Source of the DNA: Pseudopyrenochaeta lycopersici
Lineage: Eukaryota; Ascomycota; Dothideomycetes; Pleosporales; Pseudopyrenochaetaceae
Length of the DNA: 64,000 bases
Assembly (NCBI GenBank): GCA_003313425.1
Contig: NHZP01000006.1
Coordinates: 310,001 to 374,000 of the forward strand
Direction: 5' to 3'
A program made the translations under genes and the position numbers. The notes under the pieces are model-generated. The model ran no database searches, was not told where the DNA came from, and saw nothing but the letters and a program-made list of their open reading frames with translations. Positions 10,834-23,400 of the stretch are shown piece by piece; position 1 is the first letter of the stretch, and the number at the start of each line of letters is the position of its first letter.

Positions 10834-12438
10834 ATGGCCGACAAACCCATGACTGACACTATCGAAGCCACAGCGCCCGCAAAGAGCAAGGCCCAGATCC
10901 TCACCGACGTCTTCTCTCTGGCAACTCAATTCAGCACCTGCGTCGAGGCATTCAACCTCATCCATCCGTCCAAAGACAACGACCATGCACAGAAGGTTGC
11001 GCTCGCGAAATTGGGCCTGCAACAGGGCAGGTTGCTCATTTTCGGCGATGCAGTTGGCATTTCTGCGCCACCAGCAACCATCGCAAAGCATATGATTCCC
11101 AGCCATCCTGGACTGACCAACCCAGACCCGCATCTACCTGTGAATTTTGGTGTTAGAGATCCTCAATTAGATGATGAGGTTATCAACGCGAAGGTTAGGA
11201 AGGCGCTCCATCAGATTGCAGGCAGACCTACAAACACATCACGGGAGGAATTAATGACTTTATACGGTATGAAGAGTCCCAAGACCTTCTCAAAACTAGA
11301 ATACCCGGCCCTTGACACCAACCGCCTTGAAGGCTTCCGCGAGAAGTACGCTCTCCTCCAGGACCTCATAAGGCAAACTGGTTCCCGGGCAAATATTAAG
11401 CGCAACATGAGCATGGTAACAAGTCACTGGACCGTCAAAGATAGCGCGCGCTTCTTCTCATTCGTCAAAACCGTACGCACAGAAGTTGATGCGCTCATCG
11501 ATTTACTGGGAGTGAAGGAGCAGGTTGATCGGGGCATGCGCTCCGATATCCGCTGTATGGCGTGGCATCCCGACCTCTCAGGCCCGGTTGTACGACAGGA
11601 TTGGGAGAAGCTGAAACTCATCAGGGAGGCGTGCGTGCCAGATTATCCAGAGTATGTTGATGTTGTTGATACAGCGCTTCAATATATCAATGAGGAGATC
11701 AAGGAGTCGAGTCTTCATGCTCGGCGCGCCAGCTTAGGACTCGCTGTTCCTACGGTTAGCGCAGCCGGTGGGCGACGCAAATCGGACTACGATATACGCT
11801 CCGTTCCACCTGTAGAAGTCAAGGCAGCAGAGAAGTCACACATCCAGCTAGCCGCGGAACGCGCCTTGGACCCAAATGCCGGCAAAGAGAAGCGTCCAGG
11901 CTGGCTTTCAGCCTTCAAACTGAAGAGTTTCTCCAAGAGCAGCAAAAGTGAGAAAGAGCGCGCCAGGAGCACGCCTGGCCCCGACGAAGCCGTTGACCCC
12001 CAACGCTCCTTGTCAGAAGGCGAATTCCTACCTCCATCCCAACGCACAGAAGAAGAGACCAACAGCCTCGAGCCTGTGCGGTCGAAGTCCCTCTCCGCAA
12101 TCCCTGACGCACCCGCTCTTGACCTGGACAGCCGCATGCGCGGTCTCTCGGTCACCAGCTCCCACTCAAATGGCTCGCCCCGACCTGTGCCAATCGTGCT
12201 GGAGAATGGCGGCGTGATTAAAGATTTTGGAAACGTGGATTATGGCCCGCGCAGCAGTCTGGACAAGAACGCGCTGGTGCAGACAGACACGATTAGTTCC
12301 GAGGGCAGTCAACCTAGACTTCATAACGCGACGACGGTGAACAGCCTGATTGATAGACATGATATGTATCAGGGTGTGGGGAGGATACAGACTAAAGATA
12401 TCAGAGACCAGGCGCATGAGACGGACAGGATGGGGTAA
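10834..12438 (+). CDS. HeLo-domain protein (HET-S-like prion-inhibition/propagation N-terminus)
   Basis: Single-exon protein of 534 residues. Residues about 20-290 match the fungal HeLo fold (Pfam HeLo, as in the N-terminus of HET-S). Landmarks are VFSLATQFSTCVEAFNLI, then a KLGLQQGRLLIFGDAVGI segment in helix 2, and a helical bundle ending near YPEYVDVVDTALQYINEEI. HeLo domains in HET-S act as membrane-targeting cell-death effectors triggered by an amyloid-forming C-terminus. Residues about 300-480 are a low-complexity Ser/Arg/Lys/Glu-rich linker. The last 20 residues (VGRIQTKDIRDQAHETDRMG) keep the spacing V-G-R-x3-K-D-I-R-x9-G seen in the first HET-s amyloid repeat. Only one copy is apparent and the protein stops straight after it. 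No NLR partner is in the window. It could equally be a HeLo protein of unrelated signalling or defence use. Confidence 0.85.
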   Translation: MADKPMTDTIEATAPAKSKAQILTDVFSLATQFSTCVEAFNLIHPSKDNDHAQKVALAKLGLQQGRLLIFGDAVGISAPPATIAKHMIPSHPGLTNPDPHLPVNFGVRDPQLDDEVINAKVRKALHQIAGRPTNTSREELMTLYGMKSPKTFSKLEYPALDTNRLEGFREKYALLQDLIRQTGSRANIKRNMSMVTSHWTVKDSARFFSFVKTVRTEVDALIDLLGVKEQVDRGMRSDIRCMAWHPDLSGPVVRQDWEKLKLIREACVPDYPEYVDVVDTALQYINEEIKESSLHARRASLGLAVPTVSAAGGRRKSDYDIRSVPPVEVKAAEKSHIQLAAERALDPNAGKEKRPGWLSAFKLKSFSKSSKSEKERARSTPGPDEAVDPQRSLSEGEFLPPSQRTEEETNSLEPVRSKSLSAIPDAPALDLDSRMRGLSVTSSHSNGSPRPVPIVLENGGVIKDFGNVDYGPRSSLDKNALVQTDTISSEGSQPRLHNATTVNSLIDRHDMYQGVGRIQTKDIRDQAHETDRMG

Positions 12439-14330
12439 AACCAAGCTGAGCGAGTGAATGATGGAAAGGGGTGATATATCTTTTTTTTGGGTTTGGGTTC
12501 TATCTGTGTTTATTCTTGTTGATACCAATGGATGTTGAGCAGTGTGCAAGGAGTTGACAACCACGTATGTCTGTATGCATTTGACGAGTTAGGCTATGTA
12601 GGGAGAGTATGTGTAATAGCATGTTAGCACGAATTTGTGAAAGGGTTCCCTCTCAGTATTTCGACGTATTCAATTTTGAACTCCAAAACTCTTTTCACAT
12701 GATCTTGTGCCCGCCCGCGATGCAATGGGTCCATGTCACCGCCGGGTCAATGTGACATGGTAGTGACGGGTTGGGAAGTAGCAGCTTCGTGGCTTCCAGG
12801 TCATACTCATGGACAGGCCTATATCGACATATTGGTGGCGCGAAGCCATCTGTACATGAGTTGCACATGCAAACAGGTTTTGCCAAAATTTGCCTCGCTG
12901 TTGAATGCCGGCTGGCGACTGCTGCAGCGATTGGAGGAGACATTCGGTATTCTTCTAAGCATGTGCTTGCTCGCGAGGCTCGCGTTGAGATGTACCACCA
13001 CTCAGAACCGAGTTTACACGGATAGTCGGTATCCCGCAGGTGTTGTGAGCTAGCGGCCTGTTGCTGGATACCATGTTGTGCAGGGGCAAGGGGGGTACAT
13101 GGTTCGCGTACCGCAGTGCATATATGTGCTCGTGAGGGAGATCTGATGTCGAAAGCGATGCGTCACTACTAGACCCAAAGTTTATCTGGGGAAGGTACTG
13201 TCCCGCAGGGCCCTGCACGGCAATGCAAGGGCATTTGGTTTGCCTCGATTGAATCTCCCGGGGTTACACAGCTGCGGCTTGATAGCCTTGTTAGCTAGCC
13301 GCGATGCCCGTGCTAGTGGGCTTCATATTGTTTCCAACACCGTACTCTCGTATTCTCCCGAGATCGGTCGTTATGCTCCTTGTGGACCTCTGGAGATGTT
13401 TACAAAGATTTTGCTAAGCAGACGATTCGCGACACTATCAATGCTTGCTCAATAGGACGGTTAGCGTATTAATTAGTTGGGTATACAAAGTATGTCGCTA
13501 CGCTCAATAACCGAGACTCAGCATGCTCGATTCGTGCTGCGCACTCGGGCCGCGCGATAACCGGGAAAATAGCGCTAAAGGTAGAGGAGTCTTTTGTTTG
13601 AGGTTTTTCAAACACATTGGTCCTTTTAGGAAATCTGGTTTACAGAGGGAGGTGAAGGAATTCCAAGTGCTTGATACCTGGCGATCCGCTCCCAGTCTTG
13701 GTCTGCCTAGCCTTGCTATCACGTGTACTTGGCCAGTCGAAGCACTAAGCGGAGTTGGCACTGATCAGCTCCTACTGACGACTTTCTACATGGGCAAGGA
13801 TATCCAGACGATGACCAACTGTCGCTGGTCTCGACTTTAACGTGTTATCTTAAAACCAGTCGTTCCTGCCTCATCGAGAATCGCAGCGGGGATCGCGACA
13901 CCGCCCCCATCCCAACACTCACACCTTCCTCTAATCACATCTTCAGTCCCCATAATTTGTATCAAGCAGCACGGCGAGGTGCCCCAAATTAGCAGTATTT
14001 GCGGTTCTCCATCATCCGGTGCTGTGCAAATACACTGGCGAGGGCAAAGGCCAACGTTGCGCAAACGGCAGGATAGATTGCTGCATCATGCCTTTGGGGA
14101 TATTATCCGCCAACAAGGCCGCGCCTACGTCGACAATGCAACAAACGGTACACAGTGGCAACAACAGTGCAAATCGTAGGAGAAAAGGGCCGACTTGGAT
14201 ATGAACGTGGCCTGACTGCTGCAATACACATTGTTGACCCACGCCCATCCTCGGTTGGACAAGTTTGCCGAACTTGCCCGCAATTTCGCAACCGCAAAGC
14301 CATGCGGTAGATACGGTATTGCGCAAGGAT
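12439..14330. other. Intergenic region, no supported gene
   Basis: About 1.9 kb between the HeLo gene and the end of the crotonase gene. Open frames up to about 140 residues occur on both strands, but those at 14.0-14.4 kb are partly shadows of the crotonase exons and the rest show no motifs. Confidence 0.45.
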
Positions 14331-15470
14331 TCAGCGATGCTGGAAGCTCGCAGGCCGCTTTTCCAGGAAGGCTGCAATCCCTTCTCGGCAATCACCAAGC
14401 GAGAAGCTGCTGTAATACAAGGCGCGCTCAATCTCCAACCCCGCCTTCAACGTCGTTGCTTCCGCTGGAGCAGCGTGTTAATCGGTATGTTCCGAGAGAA
14501 CGGGAACCGGGGACAAGTTACCTGCAGCGACAGCTTGCTTAGCCATGCAAATTGCGGGTGCTGGGAGCGACGCAATGGTCCTTGCCACCTTGAGAGCTTC
14601 CTCAAGCACATCCTGCTCCGAACCCAGGACCCGATTTACAACTCCAAGTCGCTCCATCTCACTCGCCGTGGCTGGCGCTCCGGTTAAAATCATCTCCATT
14701 GCCTGATCAGTCAATAAGAGATTCATGGTCATGTTCAATACCAAGACTTGAGAAATTAGGGATACGGGCGGGGCACACACACCTTCTGCTTCCCAACTGT
14801 CTTCGTCAATCGTTGTGTGCCGCCGAGTCCGGGGATGGTGCCCAACTGTACCTCTGGAAAGCCAAAGCGGGCACTTGCAGACGCAAAGATCATATCGCAC
14901 TTTATGCGCACCAGATTAGTAGCCGGTCTCAAGTAGAAGGAATCCAGGAAGTGGCTGGAGCCTTTACCATTAGCGCCAGTTCAAACCCTCCTCCAAACTG
15001 TAGGAATCTGTTAGTCTTTGCCATCCGTCCGGCAGCCGTGTGAAGCTTGGACAAGGCCACCAGGGCGTTAAGGTTTCCTTACTGCGAATCCTCGTACCGC
15101 CGCAATAACCGGCTTCCGGAAACTCGAGAAAGCGTCTTCAAGATCCTTCAACCATCCGATGCGATATGCTTCAGCCGTTGAGATCCCGGCCAACTCACTT
15201 ATGTCCGCCCCAGCTGTGAGCACAATGTCAGTCTTGGTGGGGTTTCAACTGTAAATTGATCCACATACCACAAAATGGAGATGTTCCAGAACTGCTAAGG
15301 ACAACGGCGCGTACAGTTGGACTTCGATGAAGCTGGGATAGAGCCCCTGTCAGCTCATCTATGAGATCCTGGGACAACGCGTTTCGTTTCTTTGGGCGAT
15401 TGAGTTCCACCACTGCCACTCCAGCTTCCCTGATGGAAACAATCAGTGTTGGTGGTTTGATCGGCTCCAT
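14331..15470 (-). CDS. Enoyl-CoA hydratase/isomerase (crotonase family)
   Basis: Crotonase-fold acyl-CoA enzyme of 264 residues from six exons: 15470-15269, 15213-15083, 14997-14968, 14899-14783, 14702-14522 and 14464-14331; phases agree at all five introns. Spliced landmarks follow the family order: [32 protein letters not shown] (the A-G-A-D-I oxyanion loop), [19 protein letters not shown] (second oxyanion element), [20 protein letters not shown] with the Glu expected for hydratase activity, and the C-terminal trimerisation helix region. Exon 3 is only 30 nt and codes for [10 protein letters not shown]. It probably acts in fatty-acid or branched-chain amino-acid breakdown. No clear mitochondrial presequence and no PTS1 (it ends FQHR), so its compartment is open. 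The ATG at 15470 was preferred to an in-frame upstream start. Confidence 0.9.
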
Positions 15471-17037
15471 GCTGTTGACTGAACCGCAGGATGTCTGACA
15501 ATATCCGAGCCACACACTCTTCAGTCTGTTTGCCTCTTATTCTTTAGTGGTCCTCGTGTGAGTATGTGAGCGAGTGGACCTCCAAGTAGGTAACGATCAC
15601 GCGACGAAATAACAAATTGATTGTTCGTCAGATCAGTGGTCGACCTAATCACCTTTATGCGCAGGAACTCGTGCAATAGCGGCGGATACATTTCGGTCGC
15701 AAAGGTAATCGCGTAGTGCGCAATCTTGTTTGTAGTTGCGGTGTGATACCTTTCGGCTCTGCGCATCCTTGCATTCTGACCACATCAATCTACCCCACAA
15801 GTTTCCTGCGAGGCACAAAGATCCTGCAAGTCTATCCGGTGAACGGGGGAGCAACTCCTTGCTTTTTCCGGCATGTCCCTAGACCCATCTGCGCCGCACG
15901 AGCCTCCCGGAGCGATCCCAACATGGTAACAGCCTCATACGGCCGACTAGTGGCGACTGCTAAGAGAGCATTCTGTTGTCCACAGCTCTTCAAGATGTCC
16001 CGTTTGCGGATCAAATGGTCCTATACGCAATATCCGCAACCAGATACAGGCTCTGCTTCCGCTTGCGGTCACTGTCGAGGCAGCTTTAGCGTGAACCGCT
16101 GATCAGTGACAACACACGCGGTTCGCAGGACCTCGCATACGTAGGTCATGCGCGTTCCGCAGATGTACGTCTCTCCACTCATACTCTAAATCCCACGAGT
16201 ACCCCTCTATCTTACAAGGAATATGCGCGCCAAATGCATAGTTTGCCGCCCCGGCCCGTGGTGAATGAGGTGTCGTCCAGCACCCTTCCTTCTCCTAGAC
16301 CCTATCGAGATATTGGCAGATGTCCCGCATTACGAATGAAGCACGGAACAATTCCACGTTCTCGCGCCTTGTCTTTCAGTATGCTTGTCCTAGACGCTTA
16401 GACACGGGGCGAGCATCATGTAGATGCCGATCAGGCATAGTTTATTGCAGGTCCGCGTGGCCTCAATTAGGTATTCAACCATGGCTGCCGTGAGCAGCTT
16501 GTTCAGAGGGTGTGACCTGGTAGGTCTTTGAAGACATCGGCGAGTAACTAGGACCATCTCCCCCGCTCCTGGCAAACCTTCATTCACTGCTTGCCGGAAT
16601 TGCCAGTGATTCCACAATTCCTCCGAAAGTGCGCCTGTAAGTGGTTACTTTTTATTGCACATTTTATCTCTCATCCACTCGTAGCCCACCTTTTATCCTG
16701 CACCTAGTCAGTTAACCCGCTACCAACCTTCCCTTTGCAGGAATCACCGAGACGCAGGACCTTCCGAGTATTAGGGAAATACATCTTGCTTCACGGTAGG
16801 ACCCACTAACGAAGTAGCATAGATCCTTACTGCCAATACCTTGTTTACACGTCAATATTCTGCCGATCAAATAATGACATGGGAGGCATGACGGGCTGGC
16901 GTTATAGTTCCAGGCTCACTGTGGGATCCACATCGTCTACCTTGACGATACAAAAGGGCACATCTTCTGCACAATCACAGTGCATCCATGAGAATCAAAC
17001 GGATCTCACCGACTCCGAGTCAGATCTAACTTGCACC
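15471..17037. other. Intergenic region, no supported gene
   Basis: About 1.57 kb between divergent genes (crotonase minus, NRPS-like plus). It should hold both promoters. The frame of the NRPS-like gene is open back to an ATG at 16879, so part of 16879-17037 could be coding if that start is used. Confidence 0.45.
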
Positions 17038-20000
17038 ATGCCGACTCAGGCGTATCTCAACAACATGTTGGGCCTTTCTTTGGCAGATCAAAAACTTCTT
17101 ACTCGTTATGGACTCGGTCCTGTCCTTCCAGTTCCGCGGTCTTTGGTTCACGAAGCTTTCGAAGACATAGCGGACTCGCATCCTACTGCTCTAGCAGCAA
17201 GATTTGGAGAGAAGACGATCACTTATCAGCAACTAGACATTGCAGCAAATCGGCTTGCACATCATCTCATCGAATCAGGCTTAAGACCGAAGCAGCGGGT
17301 ATGTCTCGTTGTACAGCGTTCCTTCGAGATGCTCATTGGACTCTTCGCTATCCTGAAAGCTGGTTGCCAGTACGTGCCTATCGATGGAGGAGTGGCTTCC
17401 GAACAGGCATTACAGCACATCTTTACCGATACCGAGGCACGCTTCATTCTATGTCTACCAAAGTACTGGGATAAAGTACGGAGATTTGCTAGAAGAGATG
17501 CCATAATTCTCGCTCTCAGTATGGATGTTGGCGCTTTCTACTCGACCGACCGACCTGGTGCTCAAGTTTCTCCAACCGATGGCGCATATGCTATCTACAC
17601 TTCAGGTAAATCATCACATATTATGGCCGGAACTTAGCTCACAACGCGACTAGGAAGTACTGGAAACCCGAAAGGAGTCGATGTTTCACATAGTAATGTT
17701 ACAAATGCATTGTTATTGGAGCCGGCGAACCTTGGGATCAAAGTCGGCTCCAAGGTAGCTCAGGTGCTGAACGTTGCGTTTGACATGGGTACGATATACG
17801 TGCTAGACTTGGCTGATGCAACTAATATCCTGCAGGTGCATGGGAAATTCTCGGCTGTCTCATGAACGGGGGAACCTTGTATATGAGAAGCTCCGACTGG
17901 GTGGTAACGCTTCAAGAGGTCAGCCTTACCCAGTCTGGCAGGTGCACCAAAGTATGCTAACCGAGTGTCCAGGTTGATACCTTGATTTCGACACCGTCCA
18001 TCTTATCCAAGTATCGACGAAACTCCTTCCCTAACATCAAGACTATTGTCACCGGTGGCGAACCATGCCCTCAAGCGTAAGTTACCTCCGGCTATTCTCG
18101 TATTCTCGGGCTATGCTCACTTTCAATTAGTCTCGCGGACGAGTGGGCGGAAGGCACCTGCTACTACAACATTTGCGGTCCGACAGAAATCACAATACTC
18201 AATTCCGCTCATCGTCATACTCCTGGCACGCCATTATCCATTGGAAAGCCTTTACCTAATACAACATGCTACATCCTTGACGATGAGGAGCAGCCAGTTC
18301 CTTTGGGATCGAAAGGCTCAATGTGGGTTGGCGGTGCTGGCGTTTCGCGCGGATACATCAATCTCCCTGACCTGACTGCAAAGCGGTACAGGTTGGATCG
18401 TTTTGTAAACGATGGGTATTTACCGCCCATGTGTCTTAAAACATACATCATTGTCGACTAACAAGTGATAGTTCGATGATGTTTAATACTGGTGATATCG
18501 TTCGTTGGGGAGAAGACGGATGCTTGGAAACATTCGGTCGAATGGACGATCAGGTCAAGATCAAGGTATATACTATGTCACCTGTTCAAACTTATTTCTG
18601 ACAGCTTCAGGGCTTTCGCGTTGAGCTCGATGGTGTCACAGCTGTCATTGAGGTACTTCTTCTTTCTCAGACAGCACCGTCGTGTACACTAACATTGCTC
18701 AGGAATTTCCCGGAATCACAAGAGCATCCGCTATGCTTATTGACAATCGCCTACATGGTTTCTACAGCGCTCAAAACCCCATAGACGAGCAGGAGGTCGA
18801 TACGTTCGCCAGACAACAGCTTCCCTACTACTCTGTCCCAGAGCAATGGAACTATGTCGCTTCTATTCCGCTTACTGCCAACGGCAAAGTTAACCGAAAG
18901 GAGCTCAGTGCATTAGCTGTGCGCCGAACAAGGGCTGACTCTGGTTTGAGCATTTCCTCGCCCATAGTGGAACAACCTTCGATCAGTGCCGCGATGGAAA
19001 TTTATCAACCTCCTACAGTGCAGGCCCCGCATGTCGAACGAGACGTTGAGAAGGGAGCCATCATAATATCAAGCAAGCTATCTGACTTGGAAATTTCCTC
19101 GTCAGGAAGTTCAGGAAGCAGCATTGTCGAAATCCCCGACACATTACCGGCAAAGAATGGCGTCCACGGCCTAAGATGGCTACGGCATCGGGCTTTCATA
19201 TTGTATCGCCGCTTCTTCTCAATCGTCATTTTGGCGAACCTCGCTGTCGCTTGTTTTATCCTATATCGCAAGATCAAGGAAGCCAAGTATATTCTCGCGG
19301 ATCTCGCTACGGCCACAGCTGCCAACCTCTGCGTCGCTGTTTTGATGCGCTCTGAACCGGTCGTCAACCTGTTGTTTACCGTATTTTGCTCCGTTCCTAC
19401 ATCTTTCCCACTTTCTATCCGCCGCCACTGTGCAAGAATCTTCCACATCGGCGGTATTCACAGTGGCTGCGCGATTGCAGCGATCATGTGGTTTATGATC
19501 TTCACCGTCGGCGCCAGCCTCGAACTCGCGAAGCCAATAGAGGTCAGGTGCATCACAATGGCACCACTCATTCTATCATATCTCGTCGTATTGATATTCA
19601 TCGCCATGGGTTCACTTTCGCACCCTGATATCCGCGCCAAATACCACAATGCCTGGGAAATGACACATCGCTTTGGTGGCTGGACATCACTTATTCTCCT
19701 CTGGGTGCAAACCTTTCTCGCAACCAAAGATCTCAGCCCCGGCATTGCACCTTCAAAGGCTTATCTTCATTCACCACCCGTGTGGTTACTTACCGTAGCC
19801 ACAATGGCCATTATCTTCCCCTGGCTCTTTCTCCGCAAAGTCCCCGTCCGCTCAGAAGTCCTCTCCAACCACGCTATTCGCTTGTGGTTCGACTATACGA
19901 CGCCCGTTGTTGGTACTTCAGTGCGTCTCGCCGAACGCCCATTAGTCGATTGGCATGGTTTCGCTACAATTACAAACCAAGGAACCAACGCAAAAGGCTT

Positions 20001-20460
20001 CTCGCTTATCGTGAGTCGAGCAGGCGACTTTACAGGTCGAACCATCGAGCGAGCACCAACACATGTTTGGGTCCGTGGCATCCCCGCCTGCGGCGTTCTC
20101 CGTATTGCAACACTATTCAAATCTATCGTCCTCGTCGCCACAGGATCAGGCATCGGCCCGTGTCTCGCCGTTATTCTCGCCAACAAAATACCCTGCCGTA
20201 TTCTTTGGACCGCTCCTAATGCGGAACAAACATTCGGAAAGGAGATCGTGGACAGTGTAAAGCGCACAGATCCCCACGCCATAATCTGGAACACTAGAAC
20301 GCAGGGTAAGCCGGACATGTCGCTACTGGCATACAGACTCTGGAAGGAAAGCGGTGCAGAGGCGGTGTGCATTATCAGCAACAAAAAATTTACCACCAAG
20401 CTTGTTTACGATATGGAAGCCAGGGGTATTCCATCGTATGGCGCGATCTTTGATTCATAA
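17038..20460 (+). CDS. NRPS-like adenylation domain fused to a membrane and ferredoxin-reductase-like module
   Basis: Predicted protein of 1022 residues from eight exons: 17038-17605, 17654-17788, 17836-17918, 17973-18076, 18131-18415, 18472-18565, 18611-18652 and 18703-20460. Residues about 30-505 form an adenylate-forming domain with core motifs TSGSTGNPKGV, NICGPTE, NTGDIV, GRMDDQVKIKGFRVE and NGKVNRK (the catalytic Lys). No phosphopantetheine carrier (LGG-x-S) or condensation domain follows. Instead a Ser-rich linker leads to several membrane helices from about residue 600 (FFSIVILANLAVACFILY onward) and then a soluble part with a nucleotide-binding-like loop, VLVATGSGIGP near 914-924, resembling the ferredoxin-NADP reductase fold. 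An activated carboxylate could be reduced or transferred at a membrane, but this is inference. I recall monomodular fungal proteins of this kind in conserved NRPS sets (Fusarium NRPS12), unverified. Start uncertain: an in-frame ATG at 16879 would add 53 residues. Confidence 0.85.
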
Positions 20461-23400
20461 GCGGTAAGGGAAAGTCAGGACAGAGACAAGTCGATTAATG
20501 GTAGGGGAAGGTGCCAAAAAAAATAGTGGGTGCATAGAGGTTAGATGGAACGCGATGTTTTCGCTGGTGTTGATGTAGAGGCTTTTTACAGTTCAGGATG
20601 ATTTTGGTTGGAGTATCGCAGATTTGTTGGGATATCTCCCAATCTTATACCTGAATCACGTCTAGTCCAAAAGAAGCATGCCATGAATAATTTTACAGCT
20701 CTCTCATACAAACTAATGACCCTCACAAAGCCAAGAACTAAAAGGATACCTTGCCAGAATTGTTCCAAGTATGTCAATGAAGATATGGGTGGCGATGAGA
20801 CATGTCAGCAATGCCCTTTGAACTCCGCAAATGCTTGGTAAGAGCTTCGCATTACTCATGGTCCACTACTTGGATAGTCTACTACTACTACTTACAGTCT
20901 TTATATGCTTGGCGAGCCATTTCTCAAACCTCATACCAAGTCACGTGCCTAGTCCTAATGCTAGGCATGCTAGTTCCTGCAGCCCCCACCACGTCCAAAT
21001 GGTGTCTCCACTTTGGTATTGGCCTCTGTAATTGATTCTTGTAGCAACATATGACGTGTTCAACCACGCATACCTGTTACAGAGGGGTAAATGCTCAGAA
21101 TATGTTTGTATATGCTTTTCGACATTATCAGATTTTCATCCTCAATCGCAGCAAAGGTAAATGTAAATGGAACTAGAGCAGTTTTTCGGTATGCTGCGTA
21201 GGGAGACTGCACAGAGAAGAAAAGACATGGCGCTCAAGAAGCCTGGGATCGGCTGAAATACTAGGCCTTAAGATGGCAATCCAATGACGTAGTGCTTTCC
21301 TCTATGGACGTTGACTTGTGTGCCTGATAGAATAGGGTCAAATTCAAGCGTGAATGAGTCCATGACTATGATACGTCGAAGCTGCATTGAGCTAGAGTCC
21401 CTCCCTCAGCACTATTGCTAATTTTAGGAGGCATGGATACAGGCTCAACCAAAGAAAATCCTCGGTATCCATGTCATCCAATCGGCTTCAAAACCATGGC
21501 TACTTATCCCGCGAACGAGGTATGCCGTGGAGTTGAGGACGAGGATTAAGTGTTTGTACCAGTAGTAGACGCAAGAGGAGCGATTGCAATGCAGATTAGC
21601 AAAGAAATTCAAGGGCAAGTAAAAAAAACTATTATATTCTGAGTTCTACCTTTAACTAACATTGTAATGATGGTCTCTTACCAATCATATCTCACGACCA
21701 GTCCGGAACACTTTCTGTTCCTACACACCAATAGACACCAAAAAAGGACCATCATTTCTAAATCCTCGGAAGTCTCTAGTACAACCAGCCAATACCCATA
21801 GTAATTAATCTATTCACCATCCTATAGACCTCTATCTCTCTAATTGTAGCAGTGTGTCAGCCCAGGCAATCGAGATTTTCAAAGGATGAGTATAACGCTG
21901 TTTGAAGTTCCATCTTTTCAATTCCATGGATGTACAACTGGCACAGAACGCAGTACTCACACTGCCTCTTTTGGTCGCAGCACCAAGTCTGCCAACACAT
22001 TGTGAGGCGATCGGTAATCTATATGAGCTTATATTGTCAGTCATGAAGGTCCGACTGATTTACAGTTGCCAGCATTATGGTTCATGAGGCTGCAAAGTAT
22101 GATGGTATTATTTATGTAGAACGTAGAGAAAGGATTGACTTCGAGCCCCGAATTGCTTTTCGAGCTGTCAGCAGTGGTTGGCAGCTCCTTTTCGTCTGCA
22201 TTGAATCTGTATATTCAAAAGCTGTATTGACAATGCTAACCTTTCCAGTGCCGTCGAAGCACCGGGAAATTCGCGGCTTTGTAAGCGCAAGTGCAGCGCA
22301 TTCACTGGTAGATGTTGCTCACTGGGGTAAAGGGCATACAGTATCTGTTCGGGGATATGTGCTCTCACGACATGCCAAGTCGCCTGTCTCCTTCCCTTTC
22401 ACACATATAGTTTTGATAGCTAACCACTATGATAATCCCCAAATTTCTTCTTAGAACAGATATTGAAAATCGTATTTCATTCACACCTATAGATTCGTCG
22501 TTGCGTTTGACCAAGCCACATCGTAAAGTGCATCTATGTCATCGAACTATTCGCGCTCTTCGTGATTAAGAATGGTCTCAAACATAGAAGCACCGCATAT
22601 CGATTATCGAGAGTCTTGACATCAACCTTGAAATCGCTTTACTAAGCATAGCAGTGAGAATTGATGGCCTTGAAGTATAGAGACAGATGAATCTTCTTCC
22701 CAGCATTAGACCAGGTAAAAGAGTGATTAGTGAACGAATATAGTGTACCGGTTGGCCAGTGCCGAATACCTGCGTAGGATATAGAGTAATACCCGAATCT
22801 GTACAAACTTGCGAAGTCAATCAAACCTAGCACTCGCAGCTATTGAGACCTGTAGAAATATCTAAGCATCGCCAGAAAGCTGCAAGGATTTTGGCCAAGG
22901 ATAGGATACAGCTATGGAAAAGTCAAAGTGTGTAAATCTATGCAGTATCGTGGATGCGCTGGTAATGGCCGACTGTGATAACTTGTGGAAAAGCTAGACG
23001 AGTGGGGACCTGGTGGACATGTGGTGCACAGCGCTAGGGAAGCGAGATTGGCAAGTGTCTCTACGCGTGCCCGTTTGGATCGCATAAGCAGAGGGAGTCG
23101 GTGAGAGAATGGTGGTGCTTAGAAGTTTTGGAAGGCATCATCGAGCGAGCGCCGAGTTAATGGTGATCTAGATCCAAGCGTGCATTGACGCACTGGGCTA
23201 GAAGTGACCGGAAATGGAATAATTGTACGGAGGCATTTACACGTGGGCGATAATTGGCGGTGGACCAAGCATTGAACATGCCATCCTCATGAATTTGAAC
23301 GTGTAATACGCGTGATCTTTGTGCATCACGCACCTGGCACGTGCAGACCGGGAGTCTAGACTAAGGTCAGAGATCGAGGTCTTTTACTACAATCGCCTAA

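Noticed and set aside
12438..12600. A possible extra exon extending the HeLo protein past its stop to add a second amyloid repeat
   Set aside because: A weak GTAAAA donor overlaps the stop, but no downstream segment with an acceptor reads as a second repeat.
13240..14300. Several 60-140-codon frames read as possible small genes
   Set aside because: No motifs, and part of the set is antisense or frame-shifted to the crotonase exons.
16879..17037. 53-residue N-terminal extension of the NRPS-like protein
   Set aside because: In frame, but Ser/Thr-rich and without family similarity; the ATG at 17038 lies close to the start of conserved sequence, so it was preferred, with the longer form noted as possible.
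21432..21473. Nine-base inverted repeat (CATGGATAC / GTATCCATG) with a 24-base loop
   Set aside because: Short enough to occur by chance in a 64 kb window and not linked to any gene or poly-U tract.
22077..22454. 125-codon frame in the gene-poor region
   Set aside because: No domain, no conserved motif and no supporting splice neighbours; consistent with a random frame.
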